64,000 bases of DNA from VKMB-3413 sp041027365 (GTDB lineage: Bacteria; Pseudomonadota; Alphaproteobacteria; Rhizobiales; Rhizobiaceae), in NCBI RefSeq assembly GCF_041027365.1, contig NZ_JBFTEH010000005.1, forward strand, positions 290,572 through 354,571, in the 5' to 3' direction. This document shows, one piece after another, positions 7,550 to 16,007 of the stretch. The notes beneath the pieces are model-generated. The model was not told the origin of the DNA, searched no databases, and saw only the letters and a list, made by a program, of their open reading frames with translations. Within the stretch, counting starts at the first letter, position 1. Each line of letters opens with the position of its first letter. Both the position numbers and the translations under genes were made by a program.

Positions 7550-8680
7550 GTGGCAGAGGTCGCCGTTCGATCCTTGACGAAGGCTTGGGGTCCCTCGCGG
7601 GCGGTGGACGACGTCTCGTTCACGGTCCGCAAGGGGAGCCTTGCCGTGCTTCTCGGGCCCTCCGGCTGCGGAAAGTCCACCACGCTGCGGATGATCGCCG
7701 GGCTGGACGAGCCGACCTTGGGCGAGATCGCCATCGGCGGCGCGGATGTCGGCGGCCGTGCCGGCGCGGCGCGCGGCGTCGCCATGGTCTTCCAGTCCTA
7801 TGCCCTGTTCCCGCACCTCTCCGTCGCCGACAACATCACCTTCGGCCTGTCGGTCCGCAAGGTGCCGAAGTCCGGGCAGCGCGACCGGCTGGCAAAGGTC
7901 GCCGAGCTCCTCGGCCTCGCGCCCCTGCTCGACCGCAAGCCGGCGCAACTCTCCGGCGGCCAGCAGCAGCGCGTCGCCCTCGGCCGTGCCCTGATCGCCG
8001 AGGCGCCGGTGTGCCTCCTCGACGAGCCGCTATCCAACCTCGACGCCCAGCTGCGCCAGGATCTGCGCCGCGAGATCCGCGCGCTGCAGCAGCGCCTCGG
8101 CGTCACCATGATCTACGTCACCCACGACCAGACCGAGGCGATGAGCATGGCCGACCAGGTCATCCTCATGCGCGGCGGCAGGATCGAACAGGACGACACG
8201 CCGGCCGGTCTGTACGAGCGGCCCGCGAGCCTCTTCGCCGCCCGCTTCGTCGGCGGCTCCGCGATGAACGTCTTCGACCTCGCCGACACGCCGGACGGAC
8301 GCGGCGCCGTCATCGCCGGCGTCGAGGGTCCGGCCGTCCTCGATCGTCCGGGTCGCGGCCTGGTGCTCGGGCTGCGGCCGGAGGACGTCGCCCTGGCGCC
8401 GGCCGGCAGTCTCCAGCCCGGCGGCCCGAAGGCGGAGACGGTGTCGGTCGAATATCTCGGCGCCGACGCGCTGGTGACCTGCCGGCTCGGCGGCCGCGAG
8501 ATCGTCGCGCGGGTCCGGGGCGCCGAAGCCCCGCACCCCGGCGAAACCGTCGCGCTCGGCTGGGACCGCACCGCCATGCACCTCTTCGACGCGGCCAGCG
8601 GACGCCGCCTCGAATCCGCCGGCTGCTCCGGCGGCGCAACCACCCACCAGATCCGTCAACAGGGGACAGTCACGCCATGA
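7550..8680 (+). CDS. ugpC: ABC transporter ATP-binding protein, UgpC/MalK type
   Basis: A 376-residue importer ATPase with Walker A GPSGCGKST at residues 36-44, ABC signature LSGGQQQR near 133, Walker B CLLDEPLSNLD and H-loop YVTHDQTEAM. The C-terminal 130 residues form the MalK-type regulatory TOBE/OB domain (VLGLRPEDVALAP). It starts with GTG at 7550. Its TGA overlaps the ATG of the binding-protein gene (ATGA, 8677-8680). Gene order C-B-A-E and the upstream Pho box favour a sn-glycerol-3-phosphate importer; other sugars remain possible because this ATPase class is shared among carbohydrate importers. Confidence 0.88.
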   Translation: MAEVAVRSLTKAWGPSRAVDDVSFTVRKGSLAVLLGPSGCGKSTTLRMIAGLDEPTLGEIAIGGADVGGRAGAARGVAMVFQSYALFPHLSVADNITFGLSVRKVPKSGQRDRLAKVAELLGLAPLLDRKPAQLSGGQQQRVALGRALIAEAPVCLLDEPLSNLDAQLRQDLRREIRALQQRLGVTMIYVTHDQTEAMSMADQVILMRGGRIEQDDTPAGLYERPASLFAARFVGGSAMNVFDLADTPDGRGAVIAGVEGPAVLDRPGRGLVLGLRPEDVALAPAGSLQPGGPKAETVSVEYLGADALVTCRLGGREIVARVRGAEAPHPGETVALGWDRTAMHLFDAASGRRLESAGCSGGATTHQIRQQGTVTP

Positions 8681-9963
8681 ACCGCATCGCCAGGGCTCTC
8701 GCCGGAGCCGCTCTCGTCACCTCGGCGCTCGCCGCGCCGGCTCATGCCGCGACCGAGATCAGCTTCTACTATCCGATCGCCGTCGGCGGCCCGATCACCA
8801 AGATCATCGACGGCTATGTCTCCGAGTTCGAGAAGGCCAACCCGAACATCACGGTGAAGCCGGTCTACACCGGCAGCTACCAGGACTCGATCGTCAAGGC
8901 GATGACCGCCGCGCGGGCCGGCAACGCGCCGGACGTCGCCGTGCTCCTGTCGACGGACATGTTCACGCTGATCGATGCCAACATGATCCTCGCCTATGAC
9001 GACGTCGCGAAATCCGACGCCGACAAGGAGTGGCTGAACGCGTTCTACCCGGCCTTCATGGCGAACAGCCAGGCGGACGGCCACACCTGGGGCGTGCCGT
9101 TCCAGCGCTCGACCATCGTCCAGTACTACAACAAGGACGCCTTCAAGAAGGCTGGGCTCGACCCGAACCATGCGCCGCAGACTTGGGACGAACTCGTCCA
9201 GATGGGCCAGAAGCTGACGAAGACGGACGCCTCCGGCAACGTCACGCAGTGGGGCCTCGAGATTCCCTCTTCCGGCTTCCCCTACTGGCTGTTCCAGGCG
9301 CTGGCGATCGAGAACGGCGCCGACCTCGCCAACCAGAACGGCACCAAGGTCAACTATAACGGCGACAAGGTCGTCGAGGCCGCGCAGTTCTGGGCCGATC
9401 TCGGCCAGAAGGACAAGATCGAGCCGACCGGCATCATCGACTGGGGAACGACGCCCAAGGATTTCTTCCAGGGCAAGACCGCGATCATGTGGACGACGAC
9501 CGGCAACCTCACCAACGTCCGCAAGAACGCCCCCTTCGACTTCGGCGTCGCCGAACTGCCGAAGAAGGTGCAGGGCGGCTCGCCGACCGGCGGCGGCAAC
9601 GTCTACCTCTTCGACACCGGCAACAAGGACAAGGAAGCGGCGGCGCTGAAGTTCGCGCACTTCCTCACCACCAAGGACCGGGCCGCCGATTGGGGCATTG
9701 CGACCGGCTACATCGCCACCCGGCCGGACGCCTGGCAGACGGACCGCATGCAGACCTATGTCAAGGACTTCCCGGCGGCGGCCGTCGCGCGCGACCAGCT
9801 GAAGGTCGCCAAGGCCGAGCTCTCGACGCATGAGAACCAGCGCGTGACCAAGGCGCTGAACGACGCGCTGCAGGCGATCCTCACCGGCACGAGCCAGGCC
9901 AGGCCCGCGCTCGACCAGGCCCAGCAGGAAGCCGACCGCATCCTGAAGCCCTTCCAGGACTGA
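8677..9963 (+). CDS. ugpB: ABC transporter periplasmic binding protein, UgpB-like
   Basis: A 428-residue solute-binding protein with a classic cleaved signal peptide (MNRIARALAGAALVTSALA, cut after about AHA at residue 23). It has the cluster-B carbohydrate-binding fold: ISFYYPIAVGGP at the start of the mature protein, TYNKDAFKKAGLDP-like hinge text (YYNKDAFKKAGLDPN), and MWTTTGNLTNVRKN in the position where UgpB proteins have a ligand-contacting MxxTSxG segment. The closest resemblance is to UgpB, which binds sn-glycerol-3-phosphate and glycerophosphocholine. Translation is coupled to the ATPase gene. It is followed by a strong stem-loop at 9978-10006. Confidence 0.85.
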   Translation: MNRIARALAGAALVTSALAAPAHAATEISFYYPIAVGGPITKIIDGYVSEFEKANPNITVKPVYTGSYQDSIVKAMTAARAGNAPDVAVLLSTDMFTLIDANMILAYDDVAKSDADKEWLNAFYPAFMANSQADGHTWGVPFQRSTIVQYYNKDAFKKAGLDPNHAPQTWDELVQMGQKLTKTDASGNVTQWGLEIPSSGFPYWLFQALAIENGADLANQNGTKVNYNGDKVVEAAQFWADLGQKDKIEPTGIIDWGTTPKDFFQGKTAIMWTTTGNLTNVRKNAPFDFGVAELPKKVQGGSPTGGGNVYLFDTGNKDKEAAALKFAHFLTTKDRAADWGIATGYIATRPDAWQTDRMQTYVKDFPAAAVARDQLKVAKAELSTHENQRVTKALNDALQAILTGTSQARPALDQAQQEADRILKPFQD

Positions 9964-9977
9964 CCGAAACCGGAGGT

Positions 9978-10006
9978 CGGCGCCGCAGCTTTCCGGCGCG
10001 GCGCCG
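9978..10006 (+). promoter_or_regulatory. Intercistronic stem-loop after the binding-protein gene
   Basis: GGCGCCGC (9979-9986) pairs with GCGGCGCC (9998-10005), extended by one further C-G pair, around an 11-base loop. With no T-run it is more likely a 3' stability hairpin keeping binding-protein mRNA abundant than a terminator. Confidence 0.55.
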
Positions 10007-10024
10007 GCCATCGTCGAGCCCGAC

Positions 10025-10915
10025 ATGACAACCACGCGCAAGACCGGCTGGAACATCCATCTGCAGGGCTGGCTCCTCGCTTTGCCGGCGATCGTGCTGC
10101 TCGCCGGCTTCACGCATGTTCCGGCGGTCGCGACCTTCGTCGACAGCTTCTACTCGACGCCGCGCGGGCGCCGCCCGTCGCACTTCGTCGGCCTCGACCA
10201 CTATGCCGCGATGGTCGCGGATCCGATCTTCTGGCAGGCCTTCTGGAACAACCTCGCCTATGCCGTCGTCACCGTGCCGATCTCGATCGCGCTGGCGCTC
10301 GTGATGGCGCTCTGGGTGAACGGCAGGATCCCCGGCCGCGCCGCCCTGCGGCTCGCCTTCTTCACGCCGACCGTCCTGCCGATGATCGCCGCGGCCAATA
10401 TCTGGCTGTTCTTCTACACCCCCGGCTACGGCCTGCTCGACCAGATCGCGCATCTCTTCGGGGGCGCGAGCACCAACTGGCTCGGCACGCCGGCAACGGC
10501 CCTGCCCTGCCTGATGGCGGTGACGATCTGGAAGGAGTCCGGCTTCTTCATGATCTTCTTCCTCGCTGCCCTGCAGCAGGTGCCGCTCGACCTCTACGAA
10601 GCAGCGCGGCTGGAGAACGCCTCGCGCTGGCAGGTGTTCTCCCGCATCACCTGGCCGCTGGTGATGCCGACGACCCTGTTCGTCGCGATCAACGCGCTGA
10701 TCAACGCCTTCCGTATCGTCGACCAGGTGATCGCGATGACCGGCGGCGGCCCGAACAATGCGACGAGCCTCCTGCTCTTCTACATCTACCAGGTCGCCTT
10801 CTCGTTCTGGGATTCCGGCTATGCCGCGGCGCTGTCGAGCGTGCTCCTGATCGTGCTGGCGGCCGTGGCGATCGCGCAGTTCTTCCTGCTCGACCGCAGG
10901 ATCCACTATCGATGA
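10025..10915 (+). CDS. ugpA: ABC transporter permease, UgpA-like
   Basis: A 296-residue inner-membrane permease with six predicted transmembrane helices, starting with a hydrophobic segment LLALPAIVLLAGFTHVP. The EAA loop that docks the ATPase is at about residues 190-210 (LYEAARLENASRWQVFSRI, ending in ITWPLVMPT). This is the MalF/UgpA-type first permease of carbohydrate importers. It begins 61 bases after ugpB and overlaps the next permease gene by ATGA (10912-10915). No strong ribosome site precedes this ATG. Family certain; substrate inferred from the operon. Confidence 0.87.
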   Translation: MTTTRKTGWNIHLQGWLLALPAIVLLAGFTHVPAVATFVDSFYSTPRGRRPSHFVGLDHYAAMVADPIFWQAFWNNLAYAVVTVPISIALALVMALWVNGRIPGRAALRLAFFTPTVLPMIAAANIWLFFYTPGYGLLDQIAHLFGGASTNWLGTPATALPCLMAVTIWKESGFFMIFFLAALQQVPLDLYEAARLENASRWQVFSRITWPLVMPTTLFVAINALINAFRIVDQVIAMTGGGPNNATSLLLFYIYQVAFSFWDSGYAAALSSVLLIVLAAVAIAQFFLLDRRIHYR

Positions 10916-11739
10916 GGCGCACAACGACCGCCGAACGCGTGGGACGGTTCGCAGTCGCCGGCGCCGCCTGGCTTGCCGGCCTGATCTGGGCGCTGCCGAT
11001 CCTCTACGCGCTGTGGGCGGCCTTTCACCCCTCGGCCTACGCCACCGACTTCTCGCTCACCGCGCCGCTGACCCTCCACAATTTTGCGCGCGCCTGGGTC
11101 GCCGCGCCCTTCGCCCGCTACTTCCTGAACACGGCGATCCTCGTCACCGGCATCATGCTGGCGCAGTTCGTCGTCTGCACGCTCGCCGCCTTCGCGCTTG
11201 CCCGCTGGAACTTTCGCGGCAGCTCCGTCCTGTTCGCGCTGATCCTCGTCCAGCTGATGGTGACGCCGGACGTCCTGATCGTCGAGAACTACCGCACGCT
11301 GCACAGCCTCGGCCTGATCGACACGCTGACCGGCATCGGCATCCCCTATGTCGCCTCGGCCTTCGGCATCTTCCTGCTGCGCCAGGCCTTCAAGACGATC
11401 CCGAAGGAGCTCGACGATGCGGCGCGGCTCGAGGGCGCGAGCACGCTGCAGACGATCCTGCGGGTCTATCTGCCGCTCGCCCGGCCGGTCTACGTCGCCT
11501 ACGGCCTCGTCTCGGTCAGCTATCACTGGAACAACTTCCTCTGGCCGCTGATCGTGACGAATTCGGTCGAGACGCGGCCGCTGACGGTCGGGCTGCAGGT
11601 CTTCGCCTCGGTCGACCAGGGCATCGACTGGTCGGTCATCACCGCCGCCGCGCTGATGACCTCGGCGCCACTGATGATCCTGTTCCTGATCTTCCAGCGC
11701 GCCTTCATCCAGAGCTTTCTGCGCGCCGGCATCCGCTGA
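10912..11739 (+). CDS. ugpE: ABC transporter permease, UgpE-like
   Basis: A 275-residue MalG/UgpE-type permease with about six membrane helices and the EAA motif ELDDAARLEGASTLQTILR at about residues 165-183, followed by VYLPLARPVY. It is translationally coupled to the preceding permease and closes the C-B-A-E operon. With its partner it forms the membrane channel of the importer. The 196 bases after its stop contain the promoter and operator region of the next operon. Confidence 0.87.
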   Translation: MRRTTTAERVGRFAVAGAAWLAGLIWALPILYALWAAFHPSAYATDFSLTAPLTLHNFARAWVAAPFARYFLNTAILVTGIMLAQFVVCTLAAFALARWNFRGSSVLFALILVQLMVTPDVLIVENYRTLHSLGLIDTLTGIGIPYVASAFGIFLLRQAFKTIPKELDDAARLEGASTLQTILRVYLPLARPVYVAYGLVSVSYHWNNFLWPLIVTNSVETRPLTVGLQVFASVDQGIDWSVITAAALMTSAPLMILFLIFQRAFIQSFLRAGIR

Positions 11740-11908
11740 GACGTCGCCGCCTCCGCCGTCGGCCGCCGCAGCGATCCGGCTGGCGGTGCCCCCGGGGTGC
11801 ACGCTCGTCTCGACCGGATCGCACCCGTCCCCGCGTCGACCCTCGGCTGTCACACAGGCGTATCAAACTGCCGCTACCAAACGCCGGCAAAAGGTGTTTC
11901 ACTGCGCA

Positions 11909-11924
11909 TTGCACAGCCGTGCAA
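11909..11924 (+). promoter_or_regulatory. Candidate LacI-family operator before the second ABC operon
   Basis: TTGCACAGCCGTGCAA is a perfect dyad (6-base arms, 4-base spacer) ending 11 bases before the ATG and next to the ribosome site ACGGGGA. The operon encodes its own LacI regulator (16008), making autoregulation the simple reading. The palindrome is visible; the regulator assignment is inferred. Confidence 0.6.
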
Positions 11925-11935
11925 CGGGGATTTCG

Positions 11936-13069
11936 ATGGACTCCGCCTCGTTTCTCAGGGTCGATCGCGTCGAGGTGGGCTACGGTCGCACTACGGTCCT
12001 CGACGGCCTGAGCCTCAGCGTCGCCAAGGGCGAATTCGTCGCCCTGCTCGGCTCGTCCGGCTGCGGCAAGACCACGCTCCTGCGCACCATCGCCGGCTTC
12101 GCCAGCCCCCGCTCCGGCACGGTCAGCCTCGCCGGCGAGGACATCACCGCCCTCTCGCCGGACCGGCGCGGCATGGCGCTGGTCTTCCAGTCCTATGCGC
12201 TGTGGCCGCATATGAGCGTCGCCGCCAATATCGGCTACGGGCTGAAGCTGCGTCGCCTCGCCCGCGCCGAGATCGCTCGCCGGGTGGCCGACGTGATGGC
12301 GATGCTCGGCCTCGACGGCCTCGGCGAGCGCCGCCCGAGCGAGCTGTCGGGCGGCCAGCGCCAGCGCGTCGCGCTCGGACGCGCCCTCGCCGTCTCGCCG
12401 GAGATCCTGCTCCTCGACGAGCCCCTGTCCAATCTCGACGCGCGGGTGCGGCTGAGCGTTCGACAGGAGATCCGGCAGCTGCAGAAGCGGCTCGGCATCA
12501 CCGCTGTCCACGTCACCCACGACCGTGAGGAGGCGATGGTGATGGCCGACCGGATCGTCATTCTCGACCGCGGGCGGATCGCCCAGCAGGGCACGCCGGA
12601 GGCCGTCTACAATCGGCCGGCCTCGGCCTTCGTCGCCGCCTTCATGGGCGCCGAGAACGTCCTGCCGCTGACCGTCGCGGTCACGGGCGAGCGCATCACC
12701 GTCGCCGCCGGAGCCGCCAATGCGGCCGCCGTCCTGCCGCGCGACGGGCGGCCGCTCGCGTCGGGCCCGGTGGAGGCACGCTTCCGCGCCGAGGCGGCCC
12801 GGCTCGAAGCCGGCCGGGCGGCGCCCTGCGAAGGCTTCGCCGACTTCTTCGGCACGGTGCGCGGCGTCTCCTATCCCGGCGGCCTCTGGCGCCACGTCGT
12901 CTCGATCGGCGAACGCGACATTCTGGTCGACGCAGCCGCCGCGACGCCGCCCGGCACCGCGGTGACGGTTCGCGTGCCGGCCGAACACCTTTTCCTCTTC
13001 GGCCCGGCTCCCGAGCCCGCCCTCCCCCATTCCCGTCCGCCCGCGCCATCCAGCGGGAGGGCGGGATGA
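11936..13069 (+). CDS. ABC transporter ATP-binding protein (PotA/FbpC type)
   Basis: A 377-residue importer ATPase: Walker A GSSGCGKTT at 39-47, signature LSGGQRQRVALGRAL, Walker B LLLDEPLSNLD, H-loop HVTHDREEAM and a C-terminal TOBE domain ending in a Pro-rich tail. The start at 11936 is chosen because it follows a ribosome site and the palindromic operator; an upstream in-frame extension has no domain content. It heads an operon of binding protein, two permeases, LacI regulator and phosphodiesterase. The PotA/FbpC class serves polyamine, iron, thiamine, phosphonate and organophosphate importers, so the ATPase does not define the substrate. Confidence 0.88.
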   Translation: MDSASFLRVDRVEVGYGRTTVLDGLSLSVAKGEFVALLGSSGCGKTTLLRTIAGFASPRSGTVSLAGEDITALSPDRRGMALVFQSYALWPHMSVAANIGYGLKLRRLARAEIARRVADVMAMLGLDGLGERRPSELSGGQRQRVALGRALAVSPEILLLDEPLSNLDARVRLSVRQEIRQLQKRLGITAVHVTHDREEAMVMADRIVILDRGRIAQQGTPEAVYNRPASAFVAAFMGAENVLPLTVAVTGERITVAAGAANAAAVLPRDGRPLASGPVEARFRAEAARLEAGRAAPCEGFADFFGTVRGVSYPGGLWRHVVSIGERDILVDAAAATPPGTAVTVRVPAEHLFLFGPAPEPALPHSRPPAPSSGRAG

Positions 13070-13108
13070 CCCGGAAGACCCCACCCTTCATTCACGGAGT
13101 CACGTAAG

Positions 13109-14239
13109 ATGAAAACGCTTCTCCTCGCCGGCCTGATGGCCGGTGCCCTGGCGCTGCCGGCCTCGGCCGCCCAGCTCACCGTCGTCACCGCCGGCGACAC
13201 CAACATGGTCGACTACATCAACCAGTATCTCGGGCCGCTCTTCGAAAAGCAGAACCCGGGCGACACCGTCCGCGCCGTCGGCACCGGCCCCGGCGACGCC
13301 GGCTCACAGAAGATCCTCGAGCGCTTCGAGGCCCAGTCCGGCAACGAAAAGTGGGACACCGACGTCGCCGTCGTCCACGAGAAGTTCGTCGGGCCGATGG
13401 TCGAGAAGGGCTTCCTGAAGAAGTACCGCTCGGACATCTCGACCGGCAAGCTGGTCACGTCGGACAAGGCCAAGATGGCGCTCGGCACCAATGTCGACGG
13501 CTATGTCATGCCGATGTTCTCCAGCCAGACGGCGATCGCCTACAATCCCGACCTCGTGAAGAACCCGCCGAAGAGCTATTCCGAGATCGCCGACTGGGCG
13601 AAGGCGCACCCGAAAGAGTTCGGCTATAACGGCATCAAGGGCGGCGCGTCCGGCGTGTCCTTCGTCATGGGCTGGATCTACGCCTTCGGCGACGGCGACG
13701 CCAAGCAGCTGATGAACGGACCCTTCGAGGAGAGCCAGACGAAGAAGTGGGACGCCGCCCTCCAGAAGCTGAAGGACTTCAACCAGGTCGCGACGCTCAC
13801 CCCCGGCAATGCCGGCACGCTCGACATGTTGTCGCGCGGCGAGATCGCCATGGGCCCCGTCTGGGTCGACATGTTCTATTCCTGGCAGGCCGACGGAAAG
13901 CTGCCGCCGAACTTCAAGCTGGTCCTGCCGGCGCCGGGCATGCCCGGCCAGCCGATGCACTACGTCATCCCGAAGGGTGCCCCGAACCCTCAGCTCGCCG
14001 AGAAGTTCGTCGAACTCGCCACGTCGCCGAAGGTCCAGGCGGAAGGCATCGTCAAGCGCTTCAACTGGTACCCGGGCATCGACGCGAAATACGTCAAGCC
14101 CGAGCTCGACCAGGCGACCTGGGACAAGCTGTTCAAGGACGTGACGCCGGAAGACCTGGCGAAATACGCCAAGCCCTTCCCGATCGCGCCCTACAACAAC
14201 GCGATCCTCGAAGCCTATGAGAAGAACGTCGCCAACTAG
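13109..14239 (+). CDS. ABC transporter periplasmic binding protein (unknown, perhaps organophosphate, substrate)
   Basis: A 376-residue exported binding protein: signal peptide MKTLLLAGLMAGALALPASA with cleavage near residue 20, then AQLTVVTAGDTNMVDYINQY. It belongs to the same broad class as spermidine/putrescine, iron and phosphonate binding proteins (repeated VDMFYSWQADGKLP, MHYVIPKGAPNP). No diagnostic ligand residues can be read with confidence. Context with a GpdQ-like phosphodiesterase and the neighbouring Ugp-like importer suggests a glycerophosphodiester or related phosphoester. The gene is followed by a strong stem-loop before the permease genes. Confidence 0.82.
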   Translation: MKTLLLAGLMAGALALPASAAQLTVVTAGDTNMVDYINQYLGPLFEKQNPGDTVRAVGTGPGDAGSQKILERFEAQSGNEKWDTDVAVVHEKFVGPMVEKGFLKKYRSDISTGKLVTSDKAKMALGTNVDGYVMPMFSSQTAIAYNPDLVKNPPKSYSEIADWAKAHPKEFGYNGIKGGASGVSFVMGWIYAFGDGDAKQLMNGPFEESQTKKWDAALQKLKDFNQVATLTPGNAGTLDMLSRGEIAMGPVWVDMFYSWQADGKLPPNFKLVLPAPGMPGQPMHYVIPKGAPNPQLAEKFVELATSPKVQAEGIVKRFNWYPGIDAKYVKPELDQATWDKLFKDVTPEDLAKYAKPFPIAPYNNAILEAYEKNVAN

Positions 14240-14253
14240 GCGATCCGAGGAGG

Positions 14254-14283
14254 GAGCCGCCCGCGACGCGGGCGGCTTCCCGG
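14254..14283 (+). promoter_or_regulatory. Intercistronic stem-loop after the binding-protein gene
   Basis: AGCCGCCCGC (14257-14266) pairs with GCGGGCGGCT (14270-14279) around a three-base loop, and flanking GGG/CCC can extend the stem past one bulged T. There is no T-run. Likely an mRNA-stabilising or attenuating hairpin between binding-protein and permease genes. Confidence 0.6.
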
Positions 14284-14331
14284 ATCCGGGCCGAGCCCCC
14301 TTCGATATCCCTTCCCCGCTGCGATGATCTG

Positions 14332-15156
14332 ATGCGCGAACGCCTCGTCGGTCTCGGCCTCGTCCTGCCGGCCCTCCTGACCATCCTCCTGCTCTTCGTC
14401 TATCCGCTGACGACGTCGGTCACCGGCGCCTTCGAGACGGAGGCGGGCGCGGGCCTCGGCAATTTCGCCAAGGTCTGGGAGCTCTACGCCACCGACATCC
14501 TCTACACGCTGGCGATCGTGTCGCTCTCGACCGTCCTGATCGCGCTCTTCTCGATCATCATCGGCGGCTATCTGACGCTCGGCGAGAATCCGCGCGCCGT
14601 CGCGATCCTGCGCTGGCTCTATCGCTGGCCGCTGTTCATTCCCTTCATCGTCGTCGGCCAGATCATGCGGACCTTCCTCGCCAAGAACGGGCTGATGAAC
14701 AATCTCCTCGTCGCCGCCGGCCTGCTGACGCCGCTGCAGACGACGAGCTTCCTCGACTGGCGCGGCATCGTCATCGCCTTCGTCTGGAAGCAGACACCCT
14801 TCGTCGCGCTGCTGGTCGCCGGCGCCATGGCCGCGCTCGATCGCGGCACGATCGAGGCGGCGCGCAATCTCGGGGCCTCTCGCCTCAGGATCCTCGTCGA
14901 GATCGTCGTGCCGCAGGTCCGCGGGACCCTCCTCGTCGGGATGATCCTCTCCTTCGTCACCATGATGTCGGTGCTCTCGGTGCCGCTGATGATCAGCGCC
15001 CAGACGCCGACCATGATCACCGCCGACATGGCCTTCCGCATCAACGCCTATGGCGACTACGGCGTCGCCGACGCGCTGGGCCTGATCTCGCTGGCGATGA
15101 CCTTCGCGGTGGCCTTCGCCTATCTGCGGCAGAGCGTCAGGGAGCGGTCGCGATGA
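14332..15156 (+). CDS. ABC transporter permease (PotB/FbpB type)
   Basis: A 274-residue permease with six predicted membrane helices, the first at LVGLGLVLPALLTILLLFVY. The EAA loop reads GTIEAARNLGASRLRILVEI followed by VVPQVRG, the contact surface for the ATPase. It starts 92 bases after the binding-protein gene and overlaps the next permease gene as ATGA (15153-15156). Together the two permeases form the heterodimeric channel of the second importer. Confidence 0.87.
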   Translation: MRERLVGLGLVLPALLTILLLFVYPLTTSVTGAFETEAGAGLGNFAKVWELYATDILYTLAIVSLSTVLIALFSIIIGGYLTLGENPRAVAILRWLYRWPLFIPFIVVGQIMRTFLAKNGLMNNLLVAAGLLTPLQTTSFLDWRGIVIAFVWKQTPFVALLVAGAMAALDRGTIEAARNLGASRLRILVEIVVPQVRGTLLVGMILSFVTMMSVLSVPLMISAQTPTMITADMAFRINAYGDYGVADALGLISLAMTFAVAFAYLRQSVRERSR

Positions 15157-15998
15157 GCCTCGCCGTCTCTCGCGCCCCATCCTTCGCGCGATTCCGTCCG
15201 AACCTGCGCTGGCTGCCGCGCGCGCTCTGCCTCGGCCTCCTCGCCTTCGTCATCTTCGGGCCGCTGGCGAACCTGTTGCTCTGGGCCTTCGCCGAGCGCT
15301 GGTACTACCCGCACATCCTGCCGCTGCAATACGGCTTCGAGTTCTGGGGCCGGGTCTTCGAGCCTCGCGGCGGCGCGCTCACCTCGCTGTCGAACAGCAT
15401 CGTCATCGCGCTTCTCGCCGTCGCCGGCTCGCTGGCGCTCGCGGTTCCCGCCGCCTATTCGCTGGCCCGGCTGAAGCTGCCGCTGCGCAGCCTCATCCTC
15501 ATCGCCTTCCTGATCCCGCAGGCCTTTCCGGAGATGCCGGTCTACGTCAACATCGCCCGGCTGTTCTACGGCATCGGGCTCAACGGCACGATCCTGGGCG
15601 TCGTGCTGGTCCACGTCACCCACGGCCTCGTCTACGCCATCTGGATCGCGACCGCCGCCTTCGCCGCGGTCGACGAGGAGCTGGAGCAGGCCGCCCGCTC
15701 GATCGGCGCCGGGCCGCTGCGCGCCTTCTTCGACGTGACCCTGCCGCTCGCCATGCCGGGCATCATCGCCAGCGGCATCTTCGTCTTCCTGGAATCGCTC
15801 GACGAGTTCACCGGCAGCTATTTCGTCGGCGCCCCCGACGTCACCACGCTGCCGCTTCTCCTCTACACCGCCGGGGCCGGCGGCAATTATCAGACGGCGT
15901 CGATCACCGCGCTTCTCCTGCTCGTGCCCTCCATCCTGTTCATGCTGGTGGTCGAGCGTTTCCTGCGGGCAGACGTCCTCGCCAAGGTGGGGCGATAG
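15153..15998 (+). CDS. ABC transporter permease (PotC/PhnV type)
   Basis: A 281-residue permease with about six membrane helices (LGLLAFVIFGPLANLLLWAF is the first). The EAA loop is EELEQAARSIGAGPLRAFFD followed by VTLPLAMPGI. It is translationally coupled to the preceding permease gene and ends 9 bases before the LacI regulator gene. The motif ESLDEFTGSYFVG near the C-terminus resembles permeases of polyamine and phosphonate importers. Substrate inferred only from neighbours. Confidence 0.87.
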   Translation: MSLAVSRAPSFARFRPNLRWLPRALCLGLLAFVIFGPLANLLLWAFAERWYYPHILPLQYGFEFWGRVFEPRGGALTSLSNSIVIALLAVAGSLALAVPAAYSLARLKLPLRSLILIAFLIPQAFPEMPVYVNIARLFYGIGLNGTILGVVLVHVTHGLVYAIWIATAAFAAVDEELEQAARSIGAGPLRAFFDVTLPLAMPGIIASGIFVFLESLDEFTGSYFVGAPDVTTLPLLLYTAGAGGNYQTASITALLLLVPSILFMLVVERFLRADVLAKVGR

Positions 15999-16007
15999 GC
16001 AGACTCC

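Noticed and set aside
11847..11853. CTGTCAC upstream of the second ABC operon as a second Pho box.
   Set aside because: No matching half-site occurs at the 11-base spacing on either side; only a chance-level single half-site.
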